The notes under the pieces are model-generated. The model searched no databases. It saw only the letters and a program-made list of their open reading frames with translations, and was not told the DNA's origin. Shown in pieces: positions 6,027 through 6,300 of a stretch of DNA of 6,300 bases. Numbering within the stretch: the first letter of the stretch is position 1; each line of letters opens with the position of its first letter. A program made the translations under genes and the position numbers. Source of the DNA: Methylacidiphilaceae bacterium (GTDB lineage: Bacteria; Verrucomicrobiota; Verrucomicrobiia; Methylacidiphilales; Methylacidiphilaceae); contig JAQUAR010000098.1 of NCBI GenBank assembly GCA_028687155.1, positions 1-6,300 of the forward strand. Reading direction: 5' to 3'.

Positions 6027-6300
6027 ATGCCGGTTCGAGTCAAGATTTGCGGGATCACCTCGCTCTGCGATGCGAGGATGGCGATCGAGGCGGGAGCGGA
6101 CGCTCTTGGATTCATTCTCTATCCCGGGAGTCCTCGCTACGTGCCACCCTCCTCCGCTGCGGAGATTCTGGAGGCGCTTCCGCCTCTGGTGGAGCGGGTG
6201 GCCGTTCTCGTCAATCCGACCGCTGAAGAAATCAAACGGATCGAATCGCTGGCGGCCTTTAGCGCTTGGCAATTGCATGGAACCGAATGCGCAGCATTCT
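6027..6300 (+). CDS. trpF: Phosphoribosylanthranilate isomerase (N-terminal part, runs off the right edge)
   Basis: 91 codons are visible, somewhat under half of a usual TrpF of about 200-220 residues. The enzyme isomerises N-(5'-phosphoribosyl)anthranilate to the substrate of TrpC. Hallmarks seen: VKICGIT (5-11) with Cys8 as the expected catalytic general base; the first-barrel segment AGADALGFILYPGSPRYV (22-39); VAVLVNPT (58-65); and WQLHG (81-85). The catalytic Asp of the family lies beyond the window. The ATG at 6027 starts three residues before the first conserved strand, and no in-frame start lies just upstream. There is no clear Shine-Dalgarno, so translation may be partly coupled to trpC, whose stop is 16 bases away. 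Confidence 0.93.
   Translation, partial: MPVRVKICGITSLCDARMAIEAGADALGFILYPGSPRYVPPSSAAEILEALPPLVERVAVLVNPTAEEIKRIESLAAFSAWQLHGTECAAF

Overview
The window reads as bacterial chromosome of fairly high G+C content (clearly above 50% by eye; not computed). It holds five protein-coding genes. Three lie on the minus strand (an MFS transporter cut by the left edge, a seven-heme c-type cytochrome, and a secreted coiled-coil/TPR protein). Two lie on the plus strand (trpC, and trpF cut by the right edge). The cytochrome has the signal peptide and CXXCH sites expected of a Gram-negative periplasmic protein. G+C content, gene style and this mix of genes would fit a Verrucomicrobiota-type organism such as an acidophilic methanotroph of the Methylacidimicrobium kind. 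That is an impression only, because no taxonomic marker is present.

Layout: 1-406 (-) is the N-terminal third or so of a UMF1/Atg22-like major facilitator protein. 488-2899 (-) is an 803-residue exported cytochrome with seven CXXCH motifs, all in its C-terminal 500 residues. Its N-terminal 300 residues are heme-free and carry a Cys-rich motif and a calcium-loop-like motif. 2968-4959 (-) is a 663-residue exported protein with a long coiled coil, an Ala/Ser/Pro linker and five TPRs. 4960-5194 is a divergent regulatory gap. 5195-6010 (+) is indole-3-glycerol phosphate synthase, followed 16 bases later by phosphoribosylanthranilate isomerase (6027 to the right edge).

How they may work together: TrpF and TrpC catalyse consecutive steps of tryptophan synthesis and are almost certainly co-transcribed. 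The TPR protein and the cytochrome lie head-to-tail with 68 bases between them and are both exported, so a shared extracytoplasmic role is plausible (for example, the TPR/coiled-coil protein as assembly partner or scaffold for the cytochrome). This is inference. The cytochrome seems to have its own promoter: a perfect TTGACA box begins four bases past the TPR stop codon, and its probable -10 box sits in the loop of an 11-bp perfect inverted repeat that looks like an operator.

No RNA genes, mobile elements or CRISPR arrays were seen. The most interesting items are the sparse-heme cytochrome with its unusual N-terminal domain and the palindrome-overlapped promoter in front of it.
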